64,000 bases of DNA from positions 1 through 64,000 of the forward strand of contig CP075366.1 of assembly GCA_019454145.1 (NCBI GenBank). The letters run 5' to 3'. The notes under the pieces were generated by a model. It did no database searches and had not been told where the DNA came from. It was given only the letters and a program-made list of their open reading frames with translations. Origin of the DNA: Fimbriimonadaceae bacterium (GTDB lineage: Bacteria; Armatimonadota; Fimbriimonadia; Fimbriimonadales; Fimbriimonadaceae). This document shows, piece after piece, positions 7,981 through 17,036 of the stretch. Position numbers and translations under genes: made by a program. Within the stretch, counting starts at the first letter, position 1. Every line of letters starts with the position of its first letter.

Positions 7981-9387
7981 GTGGTGACTCCCGAACCACT
8001 CATCCCTACAACTGATCCTCTTTACGAGCAGGCTGCAACTCACATACGTAATGAAATCGTATCTGGGAGGCTAAAAAGTGGCGACCAATTACCCCCGATC
8101 CGCAAGTATGCAGAGTCTCTTGGTGTTTCTCGGTTGACGGTTCACCGCGCTTATTCAATCTTATGCGACGAAGGGATCGTGGTGAGCCATCCTGGTTCCG
8201 GAACCTTTGTTGCCCAACTCAACAACCGTGATGTAGCGCGCCAATATCTCGGAAAGTTTGCCGAGCGAGGCCCGATTATCGGGTTTGAACAGATTTGCCG
8301 TCAAGCTCAGATCAGATCGTTCGCTACCCCTATGCCCGATGGTTCGCTTCTAGAACTGCAAGATTACTTTGCGTATCAAATGATGCTTGCACAAGAAAGC
8401 AACTGGAATTTATATATGGCCGAGTGGGGTGGAGAGCTTGAACTTCGTAAGGCATTCGTTCCTTGGTTTAAGGAACTTGGGGCTGACCTTGACCCAGATG
8501 AAATAGTTATCAATACTGGCAGCAGATCGCTTGATACTTTTTTGCATTACGCAGTAGATCCAGGAGAGACGATTCTTGTAGACGAACCCTGGGGGATATT
8601 GCTCAAGCAAGTCCTCAAACAGGAAGGAATCAGAGCTATTGGTATTGATCCGAGTCGGATGAAGCCAGAGGAATTATCAGAATTAGTCGAACGTGAAAAT
8701 GTGCACGGGGTGTTGGCTTGTCCGCACTATGGGTTCATGACTGGTATGGGTTGGCCAGATGATCTATTAATTCGACTCTACGAGGTGTCGAAAGTAAAGA
8801 ACCTTGCGTTACTTTTGTCAATTGGTATTGGGCTCTTACCTCACACAGCAAAGAGAAATTTGCCTCCGGTGCCAAGGGGTGTTAATGCTTGGTTCAGTAT
8901 TTCACTGCCTGTTTTAACTACCGATATAATGCAGTGCACCGCGCTTTCCGTCCCGCCAGAAATCAACGACTTGCTACGTCGTCCGCAGATTGGGCAAGAA
9001 GGAATGACAAGAATCAGCCAATTAGCTCTGGCCAGATATCTCAACAAGAATTTTCAGCGACACCTGGATAAATGCAGGGCTGAGTTTAGTCAACGCTCAC
9101 AGCGCTTGTATCACGCACTCAGAACTTATGTCAGTAGTGACGTAAATGTGTTTCGTGCCGAGGGAGGCCACGGCATGACAATTCGTTTCCCGCACAAACC
9201 GGATGCACTCGAGCTGTTTAATAATGCCTTGGCGGAAAATGTTGCCGTAGTTCCAAACGAATACATCTGCTTTAATCCCGAAAATTTCGTGAATCTACGA
9301 CTGCTGTTCAATAACATCAAGCTAGGCGAAATTGATGATGCGGCTGAACGGCTTGCACGGGCAATTAACAAGTCAGTTATTCGTTAA
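7981..9387 (+). CDS. MocR/PdxR-like GntR regulator with degenerate aminotransferase domain
   Basis: Residues 10-80 form a GntR winged helix (PLYEQAATHIRNEIVSG, GVSRLTVHRAYSILCDEGIV, GSGTFVA). Residues 110-468 follow the fold-type I aminotransferase pattern of MocR regulators, e.g. INTGSRSLDTFLHYAVDPGE, QLALARYLNKNFQRHLDK. The region that normally carries the PLP Schiff-base lysine reads FSISLPVLTTDIMQ, with no lysine, and the usual DDYD-type aspartate segment reads LLLSIGIGLL. The domain therefore probably does not bind PLP covalently and may sense another ligand or only dimerise. Tandem GTGs at 7981 and 7984 follow AGGG, and either could be the start. It may be co-transcribed with the PEP-CTERM gene. 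Confidence 0.82.
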   Translation: MVTPEPLIPTTDPLYEQAATHIRNEIVSGRLKSGDQLPPIRKYAESLGVSRLTVHRAYSILCDEGIVVSHPGSGTFVAQLNNRDVARQYLGKFAERGPIIGFEQICRQAQIRSFATPMPDGSLLELQDYFAYQMMLAQESNWNLYMAEWGGELELRKAFVPWFKELGADLDPDEIVINTGSRSLDTFLHYAVDPGETILVDEPWGILLKQVLKQEGIRAIGIDPSRMKPEELSELVERENVHGVLACPHYGFMTGMGWPDDLLIRLYEVSKVKNLALLLSIGIGLLPHTAKRNLPPVPRGVNAWFSISLPVLTTDIMQCTALSVPPEINDLLRRPQIGQEGMTRISQLALARYLNKNFQRHLDKCRAEFSQRSQRLYHALRTYVSSDVNVFRAEGGHGMTIRFPHKPDALELFNNALAENVAVVPNEYICFNPENFVNLRLLFNNIKLGEIDDAAERLARAINKSVIR

Positions 9388-9439
9388 CCTAGCCTACTTA
9401 TTTACTAGGCCATTACATTCATGATAAAATCGCGGCAAG

Positions 9440-10474
9440 GTGGGCACAAAAACGAGAAACAGTATTCCTGAAGCGCTCCAATCAATGGGTGTAACTGGCA
9501 ACAAGTTTGCGATTCTTGCAATTCATTGCCCTCACTATTACGGCGATTCCATAAAGTTTCATGATAATGTCATCGTTGGGCCAATAGATTTGAATGAGAC
9601 GATGTCATCTGGATTTGAAGAGTTTATTGGTATTTCGGAATCCGAGGAAATTAAATCTTGTAATTTGGGCTTTATATCATATATGAGTTCCGACCATCCT
9701 GATATGATAGACAAAGAAAGCTCAGAATTATATGATAAGATATCCATTTTAATATGGATTTTATTGGTTTTCAGAATACACATCATTGGCAGACCCTATA
9801 TTATCAAAGGATTTTTGGAAGAAGGCAAATTTATTGCGAGGATGGTTCACCCATTTGGCCACGTTATTTACTGGGAACAGTTTCCGTTTCGTCTCGCAAA
9901 AGTCCATGCCTTAAAACAAATCGGTGATGTAAGGCAAATGTACATGGAGAAATCCAACGACCGCAAGCACTGGCGGTTCAGAAGAGGTCTAGAGATGATG
10001 CTAAAAGGGTTTACTGAACCTCGCGCAGACGAAAGAATTGTCTACTTCGTTAGATCTCTAGAGGCACTATTTTTTCTTCAGAAAAAGGAAGGTGAAAAAC
10101 AATTCGCAGACAGGATGAGTCTGATTGTTGATTTATCGCATATGCCGCTATTCGCAAATAGACTTTACACAGCAAGAAATGCTGTCCTTCATATGAATGG
10201 CTTATGGCGTAACAGAAAACGATATCAAAAACGCACTAAATTCAAGACGGAAATCGATCAATATTTGCACGTGACTGCTTTAGTAGCTTGTGAAGTATAT
10301 TTCCGAATTTTATCACGAAAATCAACTTATGCTAGCTTCAGTAGAGATGACTCGATAACACAATATTGGTTGAATATGCCTAAGCGAAGTTGGGTTTTTA
10401 GCGAGAAAATAGATGTAAAACTTTTAGAAGAGACTGCACGCCGGGAACAATATGATCACTTTGGATACTATTAG
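9440..10474 (+). CDS. ApeA-like HEPN-domain protein, AT-rich
   Basis: The 344-residue protein has no recognisable N-terminal family. Its C-terminal half matches the pattern of Apea-like HEPN domains: RADERIVYFVRSLEALFF (about 195-212), then an R-rich helix and YTARNAVLHMNG. R246-x4-H251 is the HEPN RNase motif. HEPN proteins cleave RNA in toxin-antitoxin, Abi and other defence or stress systems. Codon use is noticeably more AT-rich than in the neighbours, which suggests recent acquisition. No antitoxin or nucleotidyltransferase partner is adjacent, and the preceding gene is the degenerate MocR regulator. The start is uncertain: GTG 9440 without a spaced SD, or ATG 9485. Function is inferred from the motif only. 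Confidence 0.65.
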   Translation: MGTKTRNSIPEALQSMGVTGNKFAILAIHCPHYYGDSIKFHDNVIVGPIDLNETMSSGFEEFIGISESEEIKSCNLGFISYMSSDHPDMIDKESSELYDKISILIWILLVFRIHIIGRPYIIKGFLEEGKFIARMVHPFGHVIYWEQFPFRLAKVHALKQIGDVRQMYMEKSNDRKHWRFRRGLEMMLKGFTEPRADERIVYFVRSLEALFFLQKKEGEKQFADRMSLIVDLSHMPLFANRLYTARNAVLHMNGLWRNRKRYQKRTKFKTEIDQYLHVTALVACEVYFRILSRKSTYASFSRDDSITQYWLNMPKRSWVFSEKIDVKLLEETARREQYDHFGYY

Positions 10475-10476
10475 GA

Positions 10477-11979
10477 CTATTCATTCGCCCACTTATTCAC
10501 CAGCCACCAGCACGCCTGATCGTGCGGAGTGAATCGGTGGTTAGTCAGAACCTCGAAAGCGGGCAGATAGCCGAGTTCGCCGTTTTCGTAATCGCGAATG
10601 CGCTGAATGCAGATTTCAATGTGCCGCTTGGCGATTTTGCACCGCTCAATATCGGCGAGCGATCCGCCAATCCGCTCATGGTTTTGTTTCCCCAGTTTGG
10701 CGAGCGATTCAAATAAGTAGCGCATTGGGGCAAGTTTGCTGATGGCGGCATCTGGCTGGCGAGCCGCGTAGTGTTTGTGCGCTTCGTCCATAATCATCAG
10801 TGCTTCAACCATTGCCCGTAGAGCAAGTGAAACATTTTTGCACTCCTCGTTTGGTGCGTAATGAATAGATTTTTCGATAATCAGAAGCAGTTCTTTATCT
10901 CGCCCGTTTTGAACTTCATCACGATGGTGCAGCCAAGCCAAAAACGGGTTTCCTGCAAGGAGCAATCGGCATTTGAGCTTATGACGATGTCCACTTGCCG
11001 CCCAGACTCCACCCATCTTTTCGAGTTCAATCCCCAAAGCCGTCGCCCACTCTTTGGCTTCTCCGAACGAATCAACTAGCGAAGTCTCCCAAGCCGGATT
11101 ATCTGCAACTGCGCTTGCCCACTCTACGGCGGGGAAGATCGAATCGTAAGGATTCAGCAAAGTCTGCTCCCAAGTGGTCAAGCAGAATCCGGCGAGATCC
11201 AAGTCGTGGGCATCTTGGGCGCACTGACGGACATTATTTTCAGTGCGTTCAATGTGCATCCAAGCTGCATTGTAAACGGCGGTAGTGGGGCAGGCGATCA
11301 CGTCATATCCCGCGAACTTCGGTGCTGTTTCTTTGACCCCGTTTTCGTACTGCCAATCAAAAATCAAAGTGTTGGTCGGAATGTTTTTGAGCGCATCCGG
11401 GCGTTCCAAAAACATATCTCCCCAGATCGCTGGTCGCCGACCGGAGTCAATCACACGCTGGAGTAACGGCGAAAAATGTTCTCGGTAAAGCCAGGCTTTT
11501 TCATCCTCGGCTTGGCCCTTCATACGCTCTTGGCATCGCGTGCATTTTCCGAGTTGAGCGGTTTCGTCTCCGCCGATATGAATAATATTTGATTTAAAAA
11601 TTGCAATCGTCTCATCAATAATCTGTTCGCAGAGTGAGACGAACTTTGGATTGCTTGGGCAAGCCTGCAACCCGGAAAAGTTTTCTTCTCGATACTCGCG
11701 CCCTTCTTCTGTGTAAAGGAAACCTTCGAAGTGCCCGAGCAGATTGATGAACGGGATGATCTGTAGAGAAGGAAATTCGGCTTGGAGATGTTCGATCTGA
11801 GAGGGAGTAATTGCGCCCTTACCATGGCTCCATGGAGTTGCCGCGAATGCGAATCGATGCTCCAAATAGAGCCCAAGCGCATCGTATCCCGAGCGTTGGG
11901 CGATGGTTGCGTAATGGTACAGGTGATCGAGAGTTGGGGACTGCTCTCGCGCAAAGTCAACCATCCATATTTTGAGCAT
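10477..11979 (-). CDS. Glycoside hydrolase family 20-type beta-hexosaminidase
   Basis: The 500-residue protein opens directly with the GH20 catalytic TIM barrel. LGLYLEHRF, LGHFEGFL and HIGGDE are typical, with the catalytic Asp-Glu pair at about residues 138-139. GH20 enzymes remove terminal beta-linked GlcNAc or GalNAc by substrate-assisted catalysis. The N-terminal GH20b domain and a signal peptide are both absent, so a cytoplasmic enzyme is predicted, perhaps acting on imported chito-oligosaccharides or cell-wall fragments. The roughly 180-residue helical C-terminal part is not recognised. The gene is divergent from ubiX, with 42 bp between the starts. Confidence 0.82.
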   Translation of the reverse strand: MLKIWMVDFAREQSPTLDHLYHYATIAQRSGYDALGLYLEHRFAFAATPWSHGKGAITPSQIEHLQAEFPSLQIIPFINLLGHFEGFLYTEEGREYREENFSGLQACPSNPKFVSLCEQIIDETIAIFKSNIIHIGGDETAQLGKCTRCQERMKGQAEDEKAWLYREHFSPLLQRVIDSGRRPAIWGDMFLERPDALKNIPTNTLIFDWQYENGVKETAPKFAGYDVIACPTTAVYNAAWMHIERTENNVRQCAQDAHDLDLAGFCLTTWEQTLLNPYDSIFPAVEWASAVADNPAWETSLVDSFGEAKEWATALGIELEKMGGVWAASGHRHKLKCRLLLAGNPFLAWLHHRDEVQNGRDKELLLIIEKSIHYAPNEECKNVSLALRAMVEALMIMDEAHKHYAARQPDAAISKLAPMRYLFESLAKLGKQNHERIGGSLADIERCKIAKRHIEICIQRIRDYENGELGYLPAFEVLTNHRFTPHDQACWWLVNKWANE

Positions 11980-12021
11980 GGTCGAAGGATACTTCCAATG
12001 CTCGCGTAGAATAGATCAGCG

Positions 12022-12624
12022 ATGAGCACAGGGCGGATAGTAGTGGGCGTGACGGGAGCGAGCGGGGCAATCTACGCTCAGCGGTTCTTGGTTCACGCGG
12101 CAAAGCATTGGGACGAAGTGTTCCTTATGCTCAGCAATCAAGCCATTGACGTTGCCATCACGGAACTTGGCACCACAATCAATCGAGCCAACTTCGACAC
12201 CAAACCTTGGCTCGGTGAATCGTTTGGAAATATTAAACTTTTAGACGAAAAAAACTACTTTACACCTCCAGCCAGCGGAAGTTTCCGCCACGACGGCATG
12301 GTGATCGTGCCTTGCAGTATGGGCACGGTTGGGCGGATTGCTAACGGAATCAGCAACGACCTCCTCACCCGGAGTGCGGATGTCTGCCTCAAAGAAAAGC
12401 GGCCCCTGATAGTTGTCCCGCGTGAAATGCCGTGGAACCTCATCCACCTCCGCAACATGACTCAACTCGCCGAAGCGGGAGCAACTATTCTCCCCGCTAG
12501 CCCCGCCTGGTATCAAAATCCGAAAAGCCTGGAAGACTTGGCTGACACAGTTGTCGCAAGAATTCTGCAGCAACTTGGCGTAGAACAAAAAATAGTAGGG
12601 CAGTGGATGCAAGAAGATGAATAA
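12022..12624 (+). CDS. ubiX: Flavin prenyltransferase UbiX
   Basis: UbiX prenylates FMN to make the cofactor of UbiD-type decarboxylases, used in quinone synthesis. The 200-residue length fits. Family signatures are VGVTGASGAIYAQRFL at the N-terminus, the IVPCSMGTVGRIANGISNDL block, and RPLIVVPREMPWNLIHLRNM near residue 135. No ubiD gene is in the window. The next gene starts 8 nt before this stop, so the two are translationally coupled. Confidence 0.94.
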   Translation: MSTGRIVVGVTGASGAIYAQRFLVHAAKHWDEVFLMLSNQAIDVAITELGTTINRANFDTKPWLGESFGNIKLLDEKNYFTPPASGSFRHDGMVIVPCSMGTVGRIANGISNDLLTRSADVCLKEKRPLIVVPREMPWNLIHLRNMTQLAEAGATILPASPAWYQNPKSLEDLADTVVARILQQLGVEQKIVGQWMQEDE

Positions 12625-13528
12625 GAAAGCGGTCATTGGGGGCGGCTCTGGGTTTATTGGAAATCATTTAGCAAACGAACTTGAAAAGTCTGGATACGAA
12701 GTAGCGGTTCTGACTCGGTCGCCAGATGCGGGTGCCAGATATCGTGAGGTCAAGTGGGATGCCAAATCACTCGGCGACTGGGTGAAAGAGTTTGACGGTG
12801 CCGACGCCGTATTCAACTTGACCGGAGCACCAATTGAAAAAAAATGGACGGATGATTATAAAAAGGTCATTGTGCAATCGCGGGTTGATTCGACCTGCAT
12901 TTTCGCTGAGGCAATTAAGGCGAGCAAAACTCCCCCCCGCGTGTGGGTGAACTCAAGTGCCATCGGAATTTATGGAGACAGAGGTGACGAGATGCTTTCC
13001 GAAAGTTCTGCCGCCGGCACCGGTTTTCTGCCCGAAACTTGCCTGAAATGGGAGTCTTCTATATTTGAACACTCCTTGCCTAAAACCCGAAAGGTTGCAA
13101 TCCGTACTGGCATCGTGCTCGGCAAAGAAAGCGGGATGTACCCCGTACTCGAATCGTTGACTAAAAGATTTCTTGGCGGCGCGGCGGGCGATGGGAAGCA
13201 ATGGGTCAGCTGGATTCATGTAGATGATCTGGTTCGTATGATGGTCTGGTCGCTGAACTCTGGATTAGAAGGCCCAATCAACGCTACCGCACCGAACCCT
13301 GTGACAAATTCAGAGCTGATGGAAACAATGCGCGAAGATTTGGAAAGGCCTCCGGTTCCGCCTGCTCCCGCGTTCCTGATCAATTTGGCGAGCAGTGCCA
13401 TGGGCAAAGAAGGGGCTTTGATTCTGCAAGGGCAAAGAGTGAATCCCGTCATCGCTCAGGCAAACGGATTCAATTTCCTCTATCCTAAGCTTCATTTGGC
13501 GCTGAGTGAATTAAAAGCCGATGGCTGA
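12617..13528 (+). CDS. YfcH/SDR39U1-type NAD(P)-dependent epimerase
   Basis: The 303-residue extended SDR has the nucleotide-binding GGGSGFIGNHLA motif at residues 8-19 and the TIGR01777-type central block FNLTGAPIEKKWTD. A VNSSAIGIYGD segment stands in for the canonical YxxxK region, and WVSWIHVDDL follows. Substrates of this family are unknown. It overlaps ubiX by 8 nt, so co-expression is very likely. Confidence 0.88.
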   Translation: MNKKAVIGGGSGFIGNHLANELEKSGYEVAVLTRSPDAGARYREVKWDAKSLGDWVKEFDGADAVFNLTGAPIEKKWTDDYKKVIVQSRVDSTCIFAEAIKASKTPPRVWVNSSAIGIYGDRGDEMLSESSAAGTGFLPETCLKWESSIFEHSLPKTRKVAIRTGIVLGKESGMYPVLESLTKRFLGGAAGDGKQWVSWIHVDDLVRMMVWSLNSGLEGPINATAPNPVTNSELMETMREDLERPPVPPAPAFLINLASSAMGKEGALILQGQRVNPVIAQANGFNFLYPKLHLALSELKADG

Positions 13529-13613
13529 TTATTAGTGCCACTGGTAGCAGTTTCTCTGCCTAATTATTCTTGAGAGCAGTGCGAACCCATCCTGGTTTCG
13601 GTAAAGTCAGCGA

Positions 13614-14768
13614 ATGACTTGGGGCAAAGAAACCCACCTCCAACATTTGGGCGAAGAAAAACACTACGCGGGAGCCGTGACTCCGCCAATTTTCCAGACC
13701 TCGCTATTCGTTCATGATACGCTCGCAAGTCTCAAAGGGATGATCGCCGACCCCAACGTGGAGGAACGGTACGTTTACTCCCGCGTTGGCAACCCCAACA
13801 TGACCATCGTTGAAAAAAAGCTGGCGATGCTAGAGGGAACGGAATCCGCGATGGTTTTTGCCAGTGGAATGGCCGCTATCACCGCGGCCGTTATGCACTG
13901 CGTCCGCGCTGGAGACCACATTGTATGTGTGGATACTTCGTATGGGCCAACTCGCTCGTTCATGACCGACTATCTGCCGGGCTACGGGGTGGAAACTACC
14001 TATGTTGTAGGCCACACTGATGAAATAGAAGCCGCAATCCAACCCAATACGAAGCTCATTTATCTCGAATCACCCAGCAGTGTTCTGTTTAGAATCCAAG
14101 ATTTCCGAGCGATCACCGCGATTGCAAAAGCTAAGGGAATCAAAACGATCACGGATAACAGCAACTGCTCCCCGCTATTTCAGAATCCTGCTGCTATGGG
14201 AGTTGATATCGTCGTTCATAGCGCTACGAAATACCTTTGCGGGCACAGCGATGTGGTTGCCGGGGCATTGTGCGCGAGCAAGGCGATCTGCGAAGAAATT
14301 GCTATGCGCGAAGGCCAGTGGTTTGGCGGAAGGCTTGCTCCGTTTGATAGCTGGCTGATGCTCCGGGGGATGCGAACCTTGCGACTGCGGATGGATGAAG
14401 CCAAACGGATGGGGGCGCTGATGTTCGATTATTTGAAAAACCGCCCAGAAGTTGAGGAAGTCTATTATTCAGGCGATCCGAATCATCCGCAACGAGAACT
14501 CATCGAGTCTCAGCAAACCGGGCATAACAGCTTGATTACGTTCAAACCCAAAGTGCAAGCCGATGAAGCACTCGCCAAGTTTGCGGAGTCGCTAGATATT
14601 TTCCAAATGGGCGTGAGTTGGGGTGGATTCGAGAGCCTTGCCGTGCCGATCTACGGCAAGCCCATGGATTGGCCTGAGGAGCAGTGGGTCGTGCGCTTGT
14701 ATTTGGGGTTAGAAGACATAGAAGACCTGAAAGCTGATTTGGATCAAGGGTTCGCGCACCTGCGTTAG
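13614..14768 (+). CDS. PLP-dependent Cys/Met metabolism (transsulfuration) enzyme
   Basis: The 384-residue protein belongs to the cystathionine gamma-synthase/beta-lyase/methionine gamma-lyase family. It shows YSRVGNPNMTIVEKKLAMLEG, the FASGMAAI turn, and the Schiff-base lysine in HSATKYLCGHSD (K206). The active-site tyrosines fall in the expected YSR and SYGP segments. Family members cannot be told apart reliably by eye, so the reaction (gamma-lyase, beta-lyase or gamma-synthase) is left open. It acts in the cytoplasm. It stands alone, 85 bp after the SDR gene, and converges on the small membrane-protein gene with a 4-nt stop overlap. Confidence 0.88.
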   Translation: MTWGKETHLQHLGEEKHYAGAVTPPIFQTSLFVHDTLASLKGMIADPNVEERYVYSRVGNPNMTIVEKKLAMLEGTESAMVFASGMAAITAAVMHCVRAGDHIVCVDTSYGPTRSFMTDYLPGYGVETTYVVGHTDEIEAAIQPNTKLIYLESPSSVLFRIQDFRAITAIAKAKGIKTITDNSNCSPLFQNPAAMGVDIVVHSATKYLCGHSDVVAGALCASKAICEEIAMREGQWFGGRLAPFDSWLMLRGMRTLRLRMDEAKRMGALMFDYLKNRPEVEEVYYSGDPNHPQRELIESQQTGHNSLITFKPKVQADEALAKFAESLDIFQMGVSWGGFESLAVPIYGKPMDWPEEQWVVRLYLGLEDIEDLKADLDQGFAHLR

Positions 14769-14902
14769 TGCGCGTTCCAGAACCACAGACTGAGCATCAC
14801 AATCACCGCGAGGATGAACACCTTTTCAACCGCAAACCGCTTAGTACGCTCAATCATTTCCTGAACGTTGGTTGGTCGTGGTTCAGGCTTGAGATTTGGC
14901 AT
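14765..14902 (-). CDS. 45-residue single-pass membrane protein
   Basis: A short gene encodes 45 residues: a charged N-terminus (PNLKPEPRP, then EMIERTKRF) and one hydrophobic segment VFILAVIVMLSLWFW at about 28-42, ending in NAH. A strong Shine-Dalgarno GGAGGAG lies about ten bases before the ATG at 14902. The ATG sits 20 nt inside the end of the upstream helix-hairpin-helix gene, a typical translational-coupling arrangement. Its stop overlaps the convergent transsulfuration gene. No family is recognised. A role as a membrane partner or regulator of the upstream protein is inference. Confidence 0.6.
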   Translation of the reverse strand: MPNLKPEPRPTNVQEMIERTKRFAVEKVFILAVIVMLSLWFWNAH

Positions 14903-15575
14903 AGCTGATCCACTCCTCCGCGTTCACGATGTCCCACGGCATCGCCTCCACCGCTTCTAGCAACTGTGATTCGGTTGCTAGGCTGATAGCGGCGAATGTC
15001 GCTAAACTTGAATTCTGTAACGCAGTTGCTTGCTGCTTGGTGATGCCGGGAAGAGCGTGAAGATCATCTTGCCCTGTGCTTGAAGAAGCTACGGGAACAG
15101 TTCCCGTTGACAGCGATTGCGCTTCCGTAATCCAGTCCCCAGGATTCACTAGATCCCAAGGCTGGGCTTGAACGATGTCTAAAAGCTCGGCTTCTGATTT
15201 GGCCGAGAGTTGGTCGGGAGAAGTCACTCCCGATTCAATGAGCAAGGCTCGAAATTGTGGCGAAAGAGATGTGATTTGATCGAGAGTTGCTGTCTCTACC
15301 GGAGTTTGAATTTCAACACTTGTCTCAGCGACCGCAGGTTTTGATTTCAGATCAGCTTCTAATTTGGCGATTGTTTTGAGGTGGGCCTCGACATCCGCCT
15401 TGAGGCTTGGCACGAGTGATTCAAGGGAAGATGCCTTCTTTTGTGCTTCTTCGGCTTCTGCTTGAAAGTCGGGAAGTTTGAGTAACTCCTTGAGAGAAGC
15501 TATGTGGCGGGCGTATTCGACTGCGACCCCAATTCCGAGGCCAACCAGAATCCACTTGATCGCATCCACCATCAT
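14883..15575 (-). CDS. Membrane-anchored coiled-coil protein with tandem helix-hairpin-helix repeats
   Basis: From the ATG at 15575 (or 15572) the protein has an N-terminal membrane helix (IKWILVGLGIGVAVEYA), then a heptad-like region rich in Ala, Glu and Lys (about 30-90), then two homologous modules of about 55 residues. Each ends with nearly the same motif, QPWDLVNPGDWITEAQSL and MPWDIVNAEEWISYAKSQ, and contains LSPQFRALLIESGV or LPGITKQQATALQNS, which fit helix-hairpin-helix or SAM-like DNA-binding turns. A longer frame to 15761 would overlap the divergent sdaA gene and is rejected. The role is unknown. Tethering DNA to the membrane would fit the architecture. It overlaps the small membrane-protein gene downstream. 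Confidence 0.72.
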   Translation of the reverse strand: MMVDAIKWILVGLGIGVAVEYARHIASLKELLKLPDFQAEAEEAQKKASSLESLVPSLKADVEAHLKTIAKLEADLKSKPAVAETSVEIQTPVETATLDQITSLSPQFRALLIESGVTSPDQLSAKSEAELLDIVQAQPWDLVNPGDWITEAQSLSTGTVPVASSSTGQDDLHALPGITKQQATALQNSSLATFAAISLATESQLLEAVEAMPWDIVNAEEWISYAKSQA

Positions 15576-15623
15576 GCTGAGGATACTCAAATTCACTTGA
15601 CCAAGTGGTCGTATACTCAAATC

Positions 15624-17036
15624 ATGTCTCGAGAGTCGATCAGCACGTTTGATATTTTCAAAATCGGGGTTGGCCCATCGAGTTCGCACACGCTCGGCCC
15701 TTGGCGTGCTGGTCGACTCTTTCTGCGTGATTTCTATTCGCCCGATGTAGAGCGAGTGCAAGTGGATTTATACGGAAGCTTGGCAAAAACGGGAAGGGGA
15801 CACGGTACAGACATTGCCGTTCAGCTTGGCTTAATGGACTGGGATCCCAAAACGTGCCCGGTTGATGAGATCAATCCAACGATCGCTTCACTGAAGTCAG
15901 ATCGTGTGATGTTGCTAGCGGGCAAACATCATATATCTTTTAATCCAGAAACCGACATCGTGTTCCACATGGATGAAACACTTCCATTCCACCCTAACGG
16001 AATCAAATACACCTTTTGGTTAAAGAACTCAGAAGTTCGGTCACGTACATATTATTCAGTTGGTGGCGGGTTTGTTGTGACTGAAGATGAGGAACTTGGT
16101 GAAAACCGATGTGTTCTTCTCCCTTATCCCATTCAGCATGCGGCGGATATTGTGCGGTATGCCGAACTGAAGGAATTAACCATTCCAGATATGGTGCGTG
16201 CCAACGAACGGTGCTGGAGACCAAAAGAAGAAACCGACGCAGGTCTGGATGAGATTTGGGCCACTATGCGCGAGTGCATCTACCGTGGCTGTCATTCGGA
16301 AGGTGTTCTGCCCGGTGGCTTAAATGTCACTCGTCGCGCCAAGAAACTCAACGCTGACCTCATGAGCGGGCGAAGCTATAAGGGCTTCGACCAATGGGTG
16401 GAAAATATGCGTTATTCTAGCCCAAATTTTCAGCAAACGCTCCGCTGGATCAGTATTTTCGCCCTCGCGGTGAACGAAGAAAATGCAGCATTTGGCCGGG
16501 TTGTTACCGCCCCAACAAACGGGGCAGCGGGTGTGATCCCCGCAGTGATGATGTACGGGCATACTTTCTTAGGATTCACGCACGAGCAACTCAGAGAATT
16601 CATTCTTGTGGCATCTGAAATCGGATGCTTGTTCAAAAAAGGAGCAACCATCAGCGCGGCGATGGGCGGATGTATGGCAGAAATCGGCGTGAGTTCGGCA
16701 ATGGCGGCGGCGGGGCATGCTTACATGCTGGGATGCGACACGGCCCGAATTCTGATGGCGGCGGAAATCGCAATGGAGCACCATCTCGGCCTCACCTGCG
16801 ATCCGGTTGGCGGATTGGTTCAGGTGCCGTGTATCGAACGAAACACCATGGGCGCAATGAAGGCGATCACTGCGGCGAATATCGCTCTTGCTAGCGATCC
16901 GACTCTTGCAAAGATCAGCTTGGACGACGTGATCGTGACAATGTGGGAAACCGCGCTGGATATGAACAGCCGCTACAAAGAAACCAGCGAAGGCGGACTA
17001 GCTCTCCGAATACCCGTGATCGTCCCCGAATGCTGA
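15624..17036 (+). CDS. sdaA: L-serine ammonia-lyase (iron-sulfur type)
   Basis: The enzyme deaminates L-serine to pyruvate and ammonia with a 4Fe-4S cluster. The 470-residue single-chain form joins the beta domain ([19 protein letters not shown] near the N-terminus) to the alpha domain. Candidate cluster cysteines occur in [20 protein letters not shown] and a [10 protein letters not shown] stretch. The ATG at 15624 aligns with family N-termini. An upstream in-frame start at 15504 would run through the divergent gene. The 3' end overlaps the convergent trhO gene by 39 nt. Confidence 0.93.
   Translation: MSRESISTFDIFKIGVGPSSSHTLGPWRAGRLFLRDFYSPDVERVQVDLYGSLAKTGRGHGTDIAVQLGLMDWDPKTCPVDEINPTIASLKSDRVMLLAGKHHISFNPETDIVFHMDETLPFHPNGIKYTFWLKNSEVRSRTYYSVGGGFVVTEDEELGENRCVLLPYPIQHAADIVRYAELKELTIPDMVRANERCWRPKEETDAGLDEIWATMRECIYRGCHSEGVLPGGLNVTRRAKKLNADLMSGRSYKGFDQWVENMRYSSPNFQQTLRWISIFALAVNEENAAFGRVVTAPTNGAAGVIPAVMMYGHTFLGFTHEQLREFILVASEIGCLFKKGATISAAMGGCMAEIGVSSAMAAAGHAYMLGCDTARILMAAEIAMEHHLGLTCDPVGGLVQVPCIERNTMGAMKAITAANIALASDPTLAKISLDDVIVTMWETALDMNSRYKETSEGGLALRIPVIVPEC

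Noticed and set aside
15504-15623. Upstream in-frame extension of sdaA
   Set aside because: The family start aligns with the ATG at 15624. The extension overlaps the divergent membrane-protein gene.
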